Positions 35,122 through 47,860 of a DNA stretch of 64,000 nt are shown here, in pieces (within the stretch, counting starts at the first letter, position 1; each line of letters opens with the position of its first letter). The position numbers and the translations under genes are program-made. Origin of the DNA: Austropuccinia psidii. Taxonomy: Eukaryota > Basidiomycota > Pucciniomycetes > Pucciniales > Sphaerophragmiaceae. Below the pieces are notes generated by a model, which ran no database searches, was not told the DNA's origin, and saw only the letters and a list, made by a program, of their open reading frames with translations. Location: contig JALGQZ010000017.1 in the NCBI GenBank assembly GCA_023105745.1, positions 468,001-532,000 of the forward strand, in the 5' to 3' direction.

Positions 35122-36622
35122 TGTCAGCCTGTGACTCAAAACAGAGCACTAGCATGACATCCAACATACCATAAATAATGGTATGACAAGTATTGAACAA
35201 ACATAGTCAATACAGGTAATAATTAAGAGAAAACAATCCTCTTACATTAAACACCAACCTTATCCAAACAGAATAAGGAAACCTAGAGGAAAATAAATAA
35301 GTCAAAACCCTTATTTTCACCTCTCATATAACTTATGCATATTTAAGTTATCCTATACCAAAATGGTATTTTTCTTAAAGCTCACATAAAGAGCTACACA
35401 ATGATATCATCCATGTTGTTGTAACACCACTACAACTGGAGATACCATATAACCTCATTTTCAAAACCAAGTCCCCCTGAAAGTCAAAGAGGGCTTGTAC
35501 AAAACTGTACAAAAGTATAACCATATTAAAGATCTCAACAAGAGCTTTAATTTGAGATACCTTAGACCTCTGTATCTCTTAAATTGACTGAGGGATCTTG
35601 GTTCAAAGGTTTAACAACCAAAATACAGATATTCTGAAAATAAGAAAATAAACAAACCCCTGTATCTTTGGCATACACTCATACAACTGTACAGTGTCAC
35701 ATACCAAACTGTAGGGCTAATCAAGCCCTACAAAACTGTATCATCAGAATACAGATATCTTCCAAACTGAAGAAGATATCTGGTATGGAAGTTTTTGAAG
35801 CCCCATACTGATGTACAAAAATACATCCAAAAACTTAAAGCCCTTATAACTTTTGCTATTTTAAAGAAGGGTAAACATGAAGCATACCAAATTGAAGAGC
35901 TCATTAAGCCCTTCAATTCTGTGCTCTTAGTTTCTTGATATCTCAAAAACTGACCAAGATATCTTGGTTGGAAGTATTTTGGCCAATACTGGCCTGTACC
36001 AAACCTGTACCAACCAGTACAGTCTTAATACTCAAAATAATGGTTGTTCAAAGCTTAAGCCCGCCCAGAATGACTAGTATTGGTCATACAAACACCAGAA
36101 CAACGTCATCCAAGTGCTGACGTGGCAGGTGAAAAGTTTTTTCATCCTGTATTGATCCAGAATGATCATTTGTGGTCCCAAAACCACAATTCTGCCTCTA
36201 CTGACGTCAGAATTGAGGACCCAGAACCACAGACTGGCCAATGGAGTGAAAATTTTCACTCCTCTGACGTGTGAAGAGTAAATAACTCTTGACAGTCTTG
36301 AAAGATATAAAAAGAAGGGTTTTTGCCTTCAAAAATCCTCATCTTATCTTTTATTTTATATATTCTTATGTGACAAGACTGTTAATCATCAGTAGTGTCC
36401 TTAGAATACTTAGAGATATAATTAAATATAATTATTGTAGTGTTTCTTTACAGTCAAAGATATTAGAACATTGCAACCCAGGTCCTCAATAGACTCATCA
36501 CCACTGTTACCACGTAGCAGTAGGACCTGAAGAATTTTTTTATTACTTATTTTGACGTGTCACAGTCATAGTACTAGCTTGTATTTACTGTTTTTAAGCT
36601 TCTACATAGACTCACCCTGACA
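35122..36622 (+). repeat. Element C 3' LTR (1501 bp)
   Basis: Near-identical partner of 26532-28033, followed by the TTGAG target duplication. It carries the same TGACGT cluster and TATA box. Short frames repeated in both LTRs are copies, not genes. Confidence 0.95.
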
Positions 36623-37183
36623 TTGAGTAAGAAAATTGGTGGCTATAAAAGAATGTCTTCTTTACCCCACTTTTCCCTTCATGTTAGAATCTTTTCCTTT
36701 CATAATTAGTTCAAGCAGTGTTAAACCAATCAATAAGATATTCCAAACATGATTTTCAAATTAATTTAAGCCTTCTCACCACATGAAAAATAATTAAAAT
36801 TATTTTTCACCCTGAAACCACCCCATAACTAAATTAAATCATGTTTCATCACTGTTAACTTTGTCACTTTGTTTCCAAATTCACTTTGGTCATGTTTGGG
36901 TATTTTTCTTTTTATAAATCTTTTCAGAGAATCTTTTTGTCTATGAATTTCAAGCATTCCTTTGCTGAATTAATTCCAATTGAAATTTCTCTTGAAGAAA
37001 TTTCTTTTGTAGCCTTAAATATCTCTTGTAGAGTATTTGTGATAAATGTTCATTGTTGCTACAACGATAAATATTTATGATATTATGGTGTTATACTGAA
37101 AAAAGTTCAAAGCAATAAATTTGGTGTGTTTTCTCTTGAAACTCTTGAAATTTGCTATTTTTAAGGAAATGTCACCTTATACA
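36623..37183 (+). repeat. Element D 5' LTR, last segment
   Basis: After the TTGAG duplication, TAAGAAAATTGGTGGCTA matches 44640 onward. It ends CACCTTATACA at 37183. The next bases TATTTTGGGACAGGAAAAG match the bases after the 3' LTR (45215). Confidence 0.82.
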
Positions 37184-37338
37184 TATTTTGGGACAGGAAA
37201 AGTACTTGATTTTTCATCAAATTTTCATATCCAGAGATGAAAGACTTTTTCATATTATAAGTGAGACTTTATTTTTCCATTTCTCTTCTGAAAAAAGTTT
37301 TTGTCTACTCAATAAACTTGTTTTTCAAATAATTTTAG
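37184..37338 (+). other. Element D leader with 78-nt intron (37261-37338)
   Basis: The 5' splice site is ATTATAA|GTGAGA (37261); the 3' site AATAATTTTAG ends at 37338 and is followed by TG TCT GAC. Joining gives ATA ATG TCT, so the start codon is again split. The usual TTTGGGGGCCTGG is degenerate here (TTTTGGGACAGG). Confidence 0.55.
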
Positions 37339-38140
37339 TGTCTGACAATGTGGTAAGACAAGAAAATATTGAAACAGCATCAACAACTACTAGTAGTATC
37401 CCTGTGAGTAATGTTAGTTCTAATCATAATAGCACTGTTATTATAGCTCAGAATAATCAACAAGAGACAATTCCTTCTGAATTGATCAATTTGGACATTA
37501 TTCATAAACTCCAAAAGCAAATAATGTGGCCGATAGTAAGTTTTTTGACTTTAAAATACTATTTTAAGCTTCTCTTAATGATAATTATCCCTTCAACCAG
37601 ATCAGGAGCAAGCTATGAGCCCTCAAGCAGCTCCCAAAAAGTTCATAGACGTGATTATGGCAGAAGCCAATCGGATACAGAAGGACAAGGGTCAGTAAAA
37701 AACTTCCACAACAATAAATTGTCCAATTCTGAAGCTGATGACACTATCTTACCTTCAAAAAGAGCTGAAACCACCACAAGAAGCCTCAGTGGACATTTAA
37801 AAAGCCAGAAAGAATGCTTAGAACAATGCACTACAGCACAAAGAGTGCCAGATCCTTGCAGATCTGTGGAAAAACTGCATGAACTCATACCTGACTGTAA
37901 GAAAGTTCCTGGGTCATCCCAGCACTTTCAAGTTACTCAATGGATGGAATCCATTGGTGGAAAACAAGAATATGGAGGAAAAACAACCCTTCACCACCAA
38001 AGCAAGTGCCAAGACCAGCCCCAGTGGCCATCAGCAGCAATTCCAACGTGAACAGGCAGCCACAAGCTCAAAACAAGATCAAAGGGAAGGCACAAGCCCC
38101 AAAGCCTTACAGCCAGGGATACAGGATGCCATGTAAAATG
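37339..38140 (+). pseudogene. Element D ORF1 relic
   Basis: The first exon starts after the A|TG junction (SDNVVRQENIETAS..). A donor GTAAGT at 37536 and an acceptor ending 37605 lead to an exon EQAMSPQAAPKKFID.., ending AAGG|GTCAGT at 37690, the equivalent of AAAG|GTAAAT in A and C. The conserved part LADLWKNCMNSYLTVRKFLG is split by a frameshift near 37820. It continues ..LLNGWNP to about 38136. Too damaged to be functional. Confidence 0.55.
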
Positions 38141-38149
38141 TATTTCAGA

Positions 38150-41100
38150 TGGCCAGAACCATGATGGAATTACAGAAGAAGGAGGAAGCCATATTGAGAT
38201 TCCAGAAATGATTTATGATATATTTGATTTCATCCCAGAGTTGTATGAAGCTATAAATGACATGAAGAAACATCTTTCTGATAAAAATGAAACCATTTGT
38301 AACAACATTAAAACAAAAAACTTGAGTCTGTGCCAAATTAATGAAACACTTATGTGTTTTGAAAAAGTCTTAAGAACAATTAAAACTTCCAATAATGATA
38401 ATTCTTTTGGCAATGAAATAAATGAAAAATCTGCCATTATTAAAGAGTTAACAGATAAATATTCTAAATTCAATATTGATGATATAGTTGAAACAAGAAT
38501 TAAACAAGCCATAAATATTATACAGACAGATAGCAAGAAAATCCTTGATGAAATTTCAAATTCATTTACTGAATTAAAGACATATACCATTTCCTTGAAA
38601 AAGTGTTTTGATGCTTCACAATAAGAAGTATCAAAAGTATCAATGAAATTGTATCAAGTCACTGCTGATAATACAAGAAAGACAGAGTTATGGCAATAAC
38701 TGACACATAAAGAAGACATGTATAAAATTGAATTAATAGATTTAATACAAGCCTTCCAAAATGAATACAGGAATTCCCAAAGGTGTAGCAACAGTAAAAT
38801 GAATGATATGGAAAAAATACTGAACACCTTACCAAGAATGTCTACACCTCTGAATCAAAATGAGGGCACAAGGATTACAAATCCACAAGTATTGGATCCT
38901 GATAATTCACAGTTAAAAAATTAATTATCCACTTCTTTTCATAACTTGAAACCATCAATGGGCCAAGCACTTTTGAAAGAAGTACCAAAACCTAAAGAAT
39001 GGCCTCACTTCAGTGGCGAAGGAGAATATGACCATATGGAGTTCATCAGAGGAATTGACATGATTAAAGAAGATTTTGATTTACCAGACAGATTGGTAAC
39101 AGCAATATTTAACACCTTGTTTACCATATCAGCTCACAGATGGTATATCAAATTAAGACAAGCACATGGACACCAAAGTTGTACTTGGTGGAAAACCCAA
39201 ATTATTAACAAATGGGCCAATGATGCTTAGAGATTTAAAGTAGAGACAGCCTTTGGATCTTCCAAATTTAATTCTGATAAAGACAAAGCTTTACCATGGT
39301 TTTGCCAACAAAAAGACAGATTAACAGAATTGTATCTTGACATGTCAGAATTCATGATCCATAGAAAGATTCTGAGACAATGTGGAGGTGAGTTAGAGCA
39401 TGCTGTCAAAAGCAGGACTACTGAACAATCTTCAGAAGAAGATATTATTAATATATTAGAAGATGTAACCACCAGAACCAAAATTGGTTCTAGTTGGGTG
39501 AATCTAAAAACAAGGTTTAATACACCTTGGAATGATTCTGTGGACAAAAACCCCAAAGAAAATTCTAATAATGTTAAGTATAAATCTGCAGATACAGTCA
39601 CAAAGTGCCATATTTGCCAAAGCGCCACCCATTTAGGCAATACATGTCCAAAAAGGGGGGAAATCATTGAAATTGATATTGAAAAGGAACCTGATGTTGA
39701 AAAAGATGACATAATTGAAGACAATTCAGATGATAAGTCGTCAATATTTTCTGAATCTTCAAACAATTTAGAAAATATCAATGCCACTTTTGACATCATG
39801 GAATCTTATTCCCACTTGCCACAATTGAGCAATGGTCAACTTGATTTATCAAAAGTTCAAGATGCACAACTTATGAAAACCAAACCAAACATGGGGAAAA
39901 GTTATACAGCTGGTAACTCCTGTATAACAGACGTGGTGATTGACAAAAAGCCCCCTTAATGTTTTCTTGACCCAGGAGCCTTCTGCTCTTGTGTTGGTAA
40001 ATCTTTTCTTAAAACTTGTGTACCAAATTTTGAAGACCAATTGTTACCAATTGTTGGTATAAAACTCAATAGTGCAAGTAATCCAATGAAAGCATTAGGA
40101 ATTTTTAAGACCAATTTCATATTCCCACATATTAATGCGAATTTAAGAGTCACAGTTGAATCTGTTGTTATGGAAAACTGCTCTAGTACCCATTTTATAT
40201 TGGGAAATGACTATTTAATCATGTATGGGATAGATTTGCATAACAACAAAGACATATACTTTACTATTGGAGACAATAAGCATCAGAAATTTGCCTTTTT
40301 ACCATTTAAAAGAAAAATTACAGTAAATAAAGGATCACCAGTCAACTTAGAATTGGAAAAATTCAAATCTTCACAGTTTAGGGAGGCGGAAATAAGCCTT
40401 CATCTGACTGATAATCCAGAAAATGAACTTTATTCCCTTTCTTATGACCACCAAAGGGCATTTGCTTCAGAAAAAGAACCTCTAGGAGCAATTATTGGTC
40501 TTGAAGTTGACATTATTCTTAATATTGAGAGACCTTATCCACCACTCTTGAGAAGACCTGCATACCCAGCAAGTCCCAAGTCAAGAGGAGCTCTGGAAAC
40601 TCATATCAAAGAAATTCTAGATCTTTGTGTAATACAAAATGTTGGACATAATAAAGAAGTAGAAATACCTACACCAGTCAGAGTGCCATGGAATAATGGG
40701 AAATCTAGAATGGTTGGAGACTTTAGAGCTCTGAACAGCTACACTGTTCCAGATAGGTACCCAATACCAAAAATCCAAATTGCCATTACTCAAATATCTC
40801 AAGCAGTGTATATAACCACTATGGATGCCCTTAAAGGATTCCATAAAAATGTGGTGAAACCAAGAGCAAGAAAATATTTCAGAATTATTGTTCATTGTGG
40901 AGTGTATGAATATTCAAGAATGCCCTTTGGTATCAAAAATGCACCTTCACACTTCCAAAGAATGATGAATGAAATCTTCCCTGAAGAACTTTCAGGGGGA
41001 TGGTTAATCATTTACATTGATGAAATTATTGTCTGCTCCAAGACTTGGGAAGAGCACATGTACAGATTGTCCATAGGTTTGACAAAAATTCAATCAGTGA

Positions 41101-43390
41101 ACATGAAAATATCTTTGAAGAAATGTCATTTTGGATTTAAAGAACTTAAAGCACTAGGACATGTTTTCTCCAATTTTTCCCTTGGAATTGACAAAAACAA
41201 AGTTGCAGCAGTATTGCTAAAACCCATTCCTCAGAACAAAAAGGCAATTCAGTCATTTTTAGGTTTTTCAGGATATTAAAGGCCACACATTAAAGATTTT
41301 GCATTGGTAGCAAGACCACTTTATAAATTGTGTGACAAAGACACAGTATTTGAAATGACTTTTGACAGAGTCAAAGCTTTTGAGTCTCTAAGAGAAGCCT
41401 TGACAACTGCTTCACTCTTACTGATGCCAGACTTTAAATTGCCTTTTAAATTTTATATTGATGCATCAGGGGATGGGCTGGGTGCTGCACCTCACCAAGT
41501 CCAGATGATAAATGATAAACCTGTGGAAGGACCAATATGTTTCATATCCAGGCAAATAAAACCAACTGAAGCCAGATATGGAGCAAGTCAAATGGGATGT
41601 CTATGCCTTGTCTGGGCCTTGGAAAAATTGAACTACTTCCTAGAGGGATGTGTTTTTGAAGTGATAACAGATTGTAAAGCTGTAAAATCAATTTTAAACA
41701 TGAAAACACCTGACAGACAAATGCTCACATGGCAAATAGCCATACAAGAATACAGGGGCAATATGACTATTGTTCCTAGAGATGGGAATGTTCACAAAAA
41801 TGCAGATGGACTATTCAGATGGCCATTACCAAATGATATTGATAATTCTGCTTATGTTCCAAAAGAAGCTTCACCACAGATCCCAGTAGAAGGAATAAGT
41901 GTTACAGACTTGAATACCACCTTCTTTGAAGAAGTAAGAAACAGTTACACTCAAGATAGGAATTGTACCATCTTATGCAAATTAATTAACAAAAACTGCA
42001 AGGACAACTCTCTAAGACATGCGTTGGATGAAGTATGGAAGAAATCTTATTATGAAGGAAGACTTCACCTACTGGATGGTATAATTTACCACAGGACCAA
42101 GCACACATGTGTCATGACAGTTGTGGACAGGTCATTAATCAATATTGTACTAAAATAATGCCATGACAGCCCCTTTTCAGGACATCTGTCTGAAGACAGA
42201 ACGAGAGAAAAAGTGAAGACCTACATATGGTGGCCAATGTGGCAGAAAGATGTTACAGAGTATTGCAAAACCTGTGACAGATGTCAAAAGGCAAATAAAT
42301 CCACTGGCAAGAGACTTGGAAATATGATGAAACTCCAAGAACCCAGCAGACCTTGGGAAATTGTCCATATGCATTTGGTAACTGACCTACCACCAGGAGG
42401 TGACAGAAGTTATAATTCTTACCTAGTGATTGTAGACAGATTCAGTAAAAGTCCAATTCTTTTACCATGTCACAAAGATGATACAGCCATGGATACAGCT
42501 CTTCTGATATGGAATAGAGTAGTGTCATGGACTGGCATATTTACAAATATCATTAGTGACAGGGATCCCGAAATCACTTCAGAACTATGGACAAATCTTC
42601 ACCAATTATTTGGCACTAAGCTGTCCTTCTCTACAGCCTACCACCCACAAACTGATGGTCTAGCTGAAAGGATGATCCAGACCTTAGAGGACATGGTAAG
42701 AAGATTTTGTGCATATGGCCTTGAATTAAAAGATTGTGATGGATTTACCCATGATTGGTGCACTCTGTTGCCAGCACTGGAATTAGCATATAAAACATCA
42801 ATACATGCCAGTACCAATCAAATTCCTGCTATCCTAGAAATGGGATGGAACCCCAAATTACCCCAAGATTCTTTGAGGAAAGATTTGATTGAAATACATT
42901 CCACAGCTGCTAGCTTCAAAGGAATGCTAGACAAAGCTAGAAAGCATGCAGTAAGGTGCATGCAAGACTCTTTTGCATATGCTAAGGACAAATGGGATAA
43001 ATCACATGCAACTCCAGATTTCAAAGTGGGGGATTTAGTTCTTGTATCCACCACTAACTTCAATAACATCAAAGGATGTAAAAATCTGAAAGACTCCTTT
43101 GCAGGACTTTTTGTTATTAAGGCCCTCCATGGGGAAAATGCTGTTGAAGTAGAGTTATCTGAAGGACTTAGCAATAAGCATCCTACATTTCCAGTGAGCT
43201 TGATAAAGCCATATAAATCTGGTTATGCTGAAAAATTTCCCTTTAGGAATAAAGCTCCCCAAGTTATACCTCCTATTGAGTCATCTGGAAGTAAGAAAAT
43301 TACCAAAGTTCTCAAAGAAAGAAAGTTGAGAACCAACAAAGTAAGGGAATACCTTGTTAGGTACAGTGACCCCACTTGTGAAGATTAATT
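38150..43390 (+). pseudogene. Element D gag-pol relic
   Basis: Fragments in order: a coiled-coil-like region (38208-38924), capsid-like WPHFSGEGEYDHMEF (from 39000), zinc knuckle CHICQSATHLGNTC (near 39606), protease LDPGAFCS (39967 on; the usual DSG/DTG is DPG), RT with YIDE instead of YIDD (41013-41024), RNase H (41455 on) and integrase (to 43390). In-frame stops are at 39228, 39957, 41277, 42156 and 43386. The first integrase aspartate is lost (MHLV for MDWV near 42369). It stays closest to element B in sequence. Confidence 0.88.
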
Positions 43391-43484
43391 GTTTCCAGAA
43401 AAAGACATACCTGAAGCTACTAAAATTCTCAGAAGTTTCAGGCACACTAGAAATAACAATATTACAAAGTAATATTCTTTTTTT

Positions 43485-43496
43485 AGGTGGAGGGAA
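43485..43496 (+). other. Element D polypurine tract
   Basis: AGGTGGAGGGAA directly before the 3' LTR. Confidence 0.65.
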
Positions 43497-45214
43497 TGTG
43501 AGCCTTAGAGGTATTTTCATATACCCAAAAGACCACAAATGATAAATTGAGATACAAATATAAATAAAATAAAAATTGAAATATAAATACAGATTTATAT
43601 TGAAAAATAAAAAGTTAATTATAATTTAAAGATAAAATTACAATAAAATTTAAAATTATGAAAATACATTTTTACTTTTAAAAATTAAATAAAAATTAAT
43701 TTTGAATAAAAATTATGAAATTATAATATTTTTGGTAAAAAGTTGTATAAAATATATTATAGCTTTTTATCCAATAAATAAACATAAAGATATTATCACA
43801 CCATTTGATTCCTCATAAAAAATAAAGTGGGGTCACCTCTGGATGAAATTTCTGTAACTCAACTCTGAGTAAGCTTGAATTAAGTTTTTAGTATTTTTTG
43901 TACCAAGTTATGAAAATCCTCAAAAGTTTAATTTAATTCACACCACATGTGGTTTTAACCATCAATTTTTGTGTTAAAATTGAGGTGTTGTGTTTAGTTT
44001 AGAAGTTATGAGGAATTGAAGTATTTTCAATTGAAATGTCAAAATGTGCACGTGTATTACATATGTGAACTTTAATTTACATATGAGGTATCAATTATTA
44101 CAGATGTTTAATTAAAAACTTAATTGAATCACATATGTAAATTATAATTGTATTACATGATAAGGAATTAAAGAAAAAATAAATTGGAAAGATTAATTCT
44201 GGGGGGGAAAGACACTCTAGCTCCAAGGGGGAGCTAGACCTCAAACCTCCTTGCTGACTGGTGTGGGATGTCAAAAGCCATGCAAAGGTTCATTAATTTT
44301 GGCCTGGAATTGAGTCACAGGGTCTGTGACTCAATTGATGATGAGGTTTTGATACCAAGCAGGGTAGTTTTAACTGCTGCCAAGAGGGTAAAACTACCCT
44401 TAATTCATAACAATGTTAGTACAAACAGTTTTAACTGGTTTCTATGGCTCTCAAACACATTCTGACGTGTTTTGAAGGCTCTATACCAGGTATTGCTATA
44501 GTAATGGCTGATTTAAAGGTCTAAAATGGCTTAAACCAGCCCCTTTTTGGTCTAAACCAGGGTTCAATGATGCCATAATTGGCTTTTCTTTTATCAGACT
44601 GTTTTTCACGACTTACAAGAGTACATTTTACCTTTGGATTAAGAAAATTCATGGCTACAAAAGAGTGTCTTCTTTCCTGACTTTTCTCTTCATGTTAGAA
44701 TCTCTTCCTTTTATAATTAGTTCAAACACTGTTAAACCAATCAATAAGAGATTCCAACCACGCTTTTCAAACATTTTGAACCTTTTAACAACGTGAAAAA
44801 TCATTATAATCATTTTTTGTAACTCTTATAATCATTTCTACCCCTGAACCATCCCAGAAGTGAATTAAAGCATCTTTCATCACTGTTAGCTTTGTCACTT
44901 TGTTTCCACATTCACTCGGGTCACTTTTGAGCGTGTTTTATCTTTAAATATCTTTTTAAAAACTTTGTTCTTCAATTAATTGCTTGCAGTTCTTTGCTCA
45001 ATTAATTCCAATTGAAATTGCTCTTGAAGAAATTTCTTTTGTAGCCTTAAATATCTCTTGTAGAGTATTTTTGGATAAATCTTTATTGTTGGTAAAACAA
45101 CAAATTCTTATTATATTATTGTTTTATACTTATAAAGTTGAAAACAATAAAATTGGTGTGTTTTCCTTTAAAAATACTATTTCTTACTATTTTTAAATAA
45201 TTTTACCTTATACA
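43497..45214 (+). repeat. Element D 3' LTR (1718 bp), also the 5' LTR of relic E
   Basis: It starts TGTGAGCCTTAGAGG and ends TTACCTTATACA. The D leader sequence resumes immediately after it (GAGGACAGGAAAGGTACTTG), not unrelated flank. Confidence 0.85.
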
Positions 45215-45604
45215 AATTTTGAGGACAGGAAAGGTACTTGATATTTTATCAAAGTTTCATATCCACACCTTACAAAATTCAACATCTAAAGCAATCCAAT
45301 CAAAGAATTGGGAATATTTGAAATTACTGTAATATTTCCACATATCATTAGAAATTTAAGAATTCCTGTTGAGTTTTTGGTTATATAAAACTCTCTTAAT
45401 CATGTATTGCATTGATTCACATTACAATAAAGACAAATACTTTAGAATTGGTGACAATAAGCATCAAAAATTTGCATTTTTACCTTTTCAAAGACAAATT
45501 ATGGTAAATAAACTATCACCAGTCAGGTTATAGTTAGAAAAATTCAAGTCAGGAAAGATCAATGAAGCTGAAGTAAGTCTTCATCTTACTCACCATGAAA
45601 AGAA
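45215..45604 (+). pseudogene. Relic E, left part: D-type leader joined to protease-region remnant
   Basis: Positions 45215-45264 match the D leader (37184-37232). From about 45265 the sequence aligns with D near 40060-40430 (protease to start of RT), with many stops. So a deletion removed gag. It ends at the left terminus of element F. Confidence 0.7.
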
Positions 45605-45651
45605 CTATCCCCGCAAGCAGGGGCAGCAGGTCCAACCTGCTTCCAACCTGC
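45605..45651 (+). repeat. Element F left terminal inverted repeat
   Basis: Starts CTATCCCCGC and contains AGCAGGTCCAACCTGC. About eight mismatches and one gap against the right end. Confidence 0.65.
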
Positions 45652-47110
45652 ATCCTAACCTTGGTTCAACTTTTGAAATACTTTTTTCAGATACTTTCAG
45701 CCACAGCTTTCGACATTAAGAGTTTTACTCAATTCATATAGAAGATTATGTATTTTCCATAAAATTTGTTTGTCTCATCATACACACCATGTTCACTATT
45801 CATGATTTGAAGGGTGTCTTTAATAAAGCTTCTCTGATTAAGATCTGCAAAGAATATTCATATTAATTCCATTCTCCTTCCTAATTGAAAGAATCAACTG
45901 ACTTCACATGGGAAATCATTTTATGTTTTTTTTGAATGAAAAAATTCAATGTATTGAAAGGAATATTTAAAGAAATGAAACATGATCCAACCAATTCTTG
46001 TACCATATCATTTTTTGTATCATCTTAAAGTCTTTCAATATTTTCAAAATGGTATAGCTCAAGGATTAAATTCTTTCTTGTTAAATGATTTTTTTTTCTT
46101 ATTACGCATTGATTTCCAATATTCATTATGAAAAAATTGCTTTAAAAATTGTTTTATGTTTGATTTCTAGCCATTACTTTCTGTGAATAAGTAGTGGTCA
46201 ACAATTTTTGAAATATTTGTACACTTGTTTTGATTATTGAAATTATTCATCCAAGTCTATTTTTACAGCTTCATAAGTCTCTTCAAATGGATTGAGAAAT
46301 TTTCATTATTAAATTTTTTTCCAATTTGAATTTCCAAGTTTATTTAGCTTAATAATCTTTTAAGCAAATTGGAATAATACTTATCAAATCTAACTTTTTT
46401 TCAGAAATTCTTACATTTTGTTTTTCATACCTCACCATGATTCAAACTCAATCCATTTTCCCAAAAATGTACTATATGCAAGCTTTCAAAGAATGGAAAT
46501 ATTGAGTTTTCAAAATTCCCATTTGTGGTTCAACCTTTTTCAACTCTCAGATCAGATATTCATTGCCATAAATGTTGATTTCTTTTGCATTTTTGCTAGT
46601 TGTTGAAATGCTATCAATTGTATAACTTCCTTTGAAAATAGTGAAAATAGATATCTTGAAGAGCTTTGATTCAAAGTCAAAATAAGGTTTCTTCCAAGTT
46701 TAAATTTTCCCTTTTGTTTTTTGAAGAACTTGAGTTTCTTATTAACGTTTGAGTTTTTTTATATATTTATGCACAGTTTTTTTGCAGAAATTAGAAAAGG
46801 AAAAGTTTATGTTTTCAATTTTTTGTTAATTTTTTACTTTTTGTGATTGTGTCAAAATTTTTGTATTTTTTTATTTTACAAATTTTTTTTAGTATTTTAC
46901 AAAAAACCTCTTCTTGAGTTATTTTTTCTTCTCAATTCTTTTGTTCAAATGTCTTTCTCAAATGATAGGTAATTTTTTTTGTATTATCTTCATTATTATG
47001 ATTGCTTTGGGGGGGTGCAGAAATTCCAACTGAGTGCTTTTGTACTGATTTGGAGTGTCTACATCCATAAAAACATAATATTAATGAAAAAAATGAAAAT
47101 AGTAAAAAGA
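45652..47110. other. Element F left interior, no gene recognised
   Basis: AT-rich DNA with no frame above about 62 aa and no recognisable motif. Confidence 0.5.
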
Positions 47111-47860
47111 GTAAGAAGAATAAGAAAGAGAAATAAAATAAAAATAAAAATAAAATAAAATGAAAATAAAATAAAAATAAAATAAAAATAAAATAAAAAT
47201 AAAATAAAAATAAAATAAAAATAAAATAAAAATAAAATAAAAATAAAATAAAAATAAAATAAAAATAAAATAAAAATAAAATAAAAATAAAATAAAAATA
47301 AAATAAAAATAAAATAAAAATAAAATAAAAATGAAATAAAAATCAAATAAAAATAAAATAAAAATAAAATTAAAATAAAATAAAAATAAAATGAAAAACA
47401 AATAAAATTAAAATTAAATTAAAATAAAAATAAAATAAAAATCAAATAAAAATAAAATAAAAATAAAATGAAAATAAAATAAAAATAAACTAAGAATAAA
47501 ACAAAAATAAAATGAAAATGAAGTAAAAATAAAATAAAAAAATGAAAAAATAAAAAAAAGTAAAAAACATAAAAAAAGAAAAAATAAATAAATAAATAAA
47601 TCCAAAAAATTTAAAAAAAAGAAAATAACATAAAATAAAATAAAATAAAATAAAATAAAATAGAATAAAGTGAAATAAAATAAAATAAAATAAATAACAT
47701 CAAATCAAATCAAATAAAATAAAATAGAATAAAATAAAATAAAATCAAATAAAATAAGATAAAATAAAATAAAATAAAATAAAATCAAATAAAATAAAAT
47801 AAAATAAGATAAAATAAGATAAAATAAAATAACATAGAATAAAATAACATAAAAAACAAA
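47111..47860 (+). repeat. A/T-rich microsatellite block: 11-bp then 5-bp units
   Basis: About 47127-47470 is built on the 11-bp unit AAAATAAAAAT. After an irregular stretch, 47630-47850 is mostly the 5-bp unit AAAAT with scattered substitutions such as AAATC and AAGAT. The long minus-strand frames of F, Y, I and L across it are translations of the repeat. Confidence 0.92.

Larger units (their letters stand above)
26532..36622 (+). mobile_element. Element C: intact, young Ty3/Gypsy retrotransposon with TSD TTGAG
   Basis: Two ~1.5-kb LTRs with about eight differences flank a 7.1-kb interior. TTGAG occurs at 26527-26531 and 36623-36627. The flanks join D LTR sequence that is continuous in the 3' copy (near 44630). 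The Gag-Pol frame is complete with all catalytic motifs. The only lesion seen is a stop in ORF1 exon 1. This is the one element in the window likely to encode working pol functions. Confidence 0.95.
15434..45214 (+). mobile_element. Element D: old, heavily interrupted Ty3/Gypsy retrotransposon
   Basis: The 5' LTR is in pieces at 15434-16118, 25555-25581, 26136-26531 and 36623-37183. Between them sit element B, a 554-bp solo LTR and element C. The internal region is 37184-43496 and the 3' LTR is 43497-45214. Its proteins resemble element B more than A or C. At least five in-frame stops and other damage make it inactive. The pieces of the 5' LTR total about 1660 bp once insertions and duplications are removed, close to the 1718 bp of the 3' LTR. 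Confidence 0.85.

Noticed and set aside
47059..47401. Minus-strand frames of 95-106 aa rich in F, Y, I and L, like membrane proteins
   Set aside because: They are translations of the AAAATAAAAAT microsatellite.
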